A stretch of DNA of 7,382 bases from Candidatus Desantisiibacteriota bacterium (lineage in GTDB: Bacteria > JACRDZ01): the NCBI GenBank assembly GCA_016209155.1, contig JACQWU010000087.1:1-7382 (forward strand), written 5' to 3'. The translations under genes and the position numbers were made by a program. Below are positions 6,934 through 7,382 of the stretch, piece after piece (the stretch's first letter is position 1; every line of letters starts with the position of its first letter). A model generated the notes under the pieces. That model was not told the DNA's origin and ran no database searches. It was given only the letters and a program-made list of their open reading frames with translations.

Positions 6934-7382
6934 CTATATTTGATTTATTATTTCACTGCATCTCGGACAAAGTGCTTTATCTTCTTCTGATGTCTCGGTT
7001 TTTTCATAATATTTCCAGCATCGGCCGCATTTATTCCCGGATGCTTTTTCTGCTATTACCGTGTACCCATATGTTTTATCTTCTTCTGCCACATTTTTCA
7101 GAGAATCTTTTTCAAGCGTAACACTGGTGACAATAAGAAAGTCCATTAGATCGTCTTTTAAATCAATTAGCAGTTGATAAAGATTTTCATCGAAAATTTT
7201 TATTATAACATGGCTTTCAAGTGAATGTCCGATAATTTTATTCTTTCGCGCCTGTTCAAGAGCAATATTTACTCTGATTTTTAAAGCAAATATTTTTTCC
7301 CATCTTTTCTCCGCTTCATCGTTTAGAATATATTTTTCTTCAGGATGAGGGAAAAAAGTAAGATGTACACTTTCTTCTATAT
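6934..7382 (-). CDS. ileS: Isoleucyl-tRNA synthetase, C-terminal fragment (5' end outside window)
   Basis: Cytoplasmic enzyme that charges tRNA-Ile with isoleucine. Only the last 148 codons are present; the frame is open to the window edge at 7382 and ends with TAG at 6936-6934. An internal Met at 7146 is not the true start, because the same frame upstream reads as typical synthetase sequence. Visible signs are the ESVHLT motif near the fragment's start, a helical stretch with DEAEKRWEKIF and ALKIRVNIALEQARKNKIIGHSLES-like content (usual for the anticodon-binding region), and a C-terminal zinc finger with CGRCW followed by CPRC. That Cys4 finger is typical of bacterial-type IleRS (the zf-FPG_IleRS family) and is absent from the eukaryote-like form. 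lspA follows after 10 nt, the ileS-lspA order known from many bacteria. No truncation is visible in this part. The catalytic HIGH and KMSKS regions lie outside the window. Confidence 0.96.
   Translation of the reverse strand, partial: IEESVHLTFFPHPEEKYILNDEAEKRWEKIFALKIRVNIALEQARKNKIIGHSLESHVIIKIFDENLYQLLIDLKDDLMDFLIVTSVTLEKDSLKNVAEEDKTYGYTVIAEKASGNKCGRCWKYYEKTETSEEDKALCPRCSEIINQI

Noticed and set aside
6934-7146. A small zinc-finger gene starting at the Met codon at 7146
   Set aside because: The same frame stays open upstream to the window edge and reads as IleRS, including ESVHLT. The Met is internal.

Overview
This window is a single run of eight genes, all on the minus strand, so the reading order is from high to low coordinates. 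The DNA is AT-rich and the coding density is very high. The organism looks like a low-GC, Gram-negative-type (diderm) bacterium. It has a bacterial isoleucyl-tRNA synthetase with the C-terminal zinc finger, both early lipoprotein-processing enzymes, a periplasmic-type tandem SH3b protein, a lipoprotein with beta-helix-like repeats and a DUF2723 membrane protein. TAA, TAG and TGA are all used as stops at conserved protein ends, so the standard bacterial code applies. The phylum cannot be fixed from the sequence. The SH3b pair recalls spirochaete proteins, but many uncultured phyla would fit, and this is only an impression.

Layout in transcription order: the 3' end of ileS (7382-6934, running off the window); lspA, lipoprotein signal peptidase (6923-6453); lgt, prolipoprotein diacylglyceryl transferase (6438-5632); a DUF2723/TMEM260-like polytopic membrane protein, probably a GT-C glycosyltransferase (5609-3567); a PP-loop ATPase of the THUMP-less ThiI/MnmA-like group, probably an RNA thiolation enzyme (3545-2739); a secreted protein with two SH3b domains (2726-2166); a Na+/phosphate cotransporter-family protein with a PhoU-like tail (2046-331); and the N-terminal part of a lipoprotein with beta-helix-like repeats (318-1, running off the window).

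Six of the seven intergenic gaps are 10 to 22 nt, and in several the stop codon of one gene is part of, or touches, the ribosome-binding region of the next. This suggests one polycistronic, translationally coupled unit. The exception is the 119-nt gap at 2047-2165. It is filled by a small repeat element built on the word CACAGAGA, with two tandem copies, one degenerate copy and an inverted copy forming a 10-bp perfect stem. It looks like a miniature repeat inserted into, or retained within, the operon.

The common theme is the cell envelope. Lgt and LspA mature lipoproteins, the DUF2723 protein may glycosylate exported proteins or envelope polymers, the SH3b protein is exported, and the last gene encodes a probable Lgt/LspA substrate. 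IleRS and the thiolation-like enzyme are translation functions sharing the transcript. I see no RNA gene, CRISPR array, phage gene, transposase or new multi-gene system. The most notable points are the repeat element, the non-canonical signature motifs of the Na/Pi protein, and the DUF2723 gene lying directly behind lspA-lgt.
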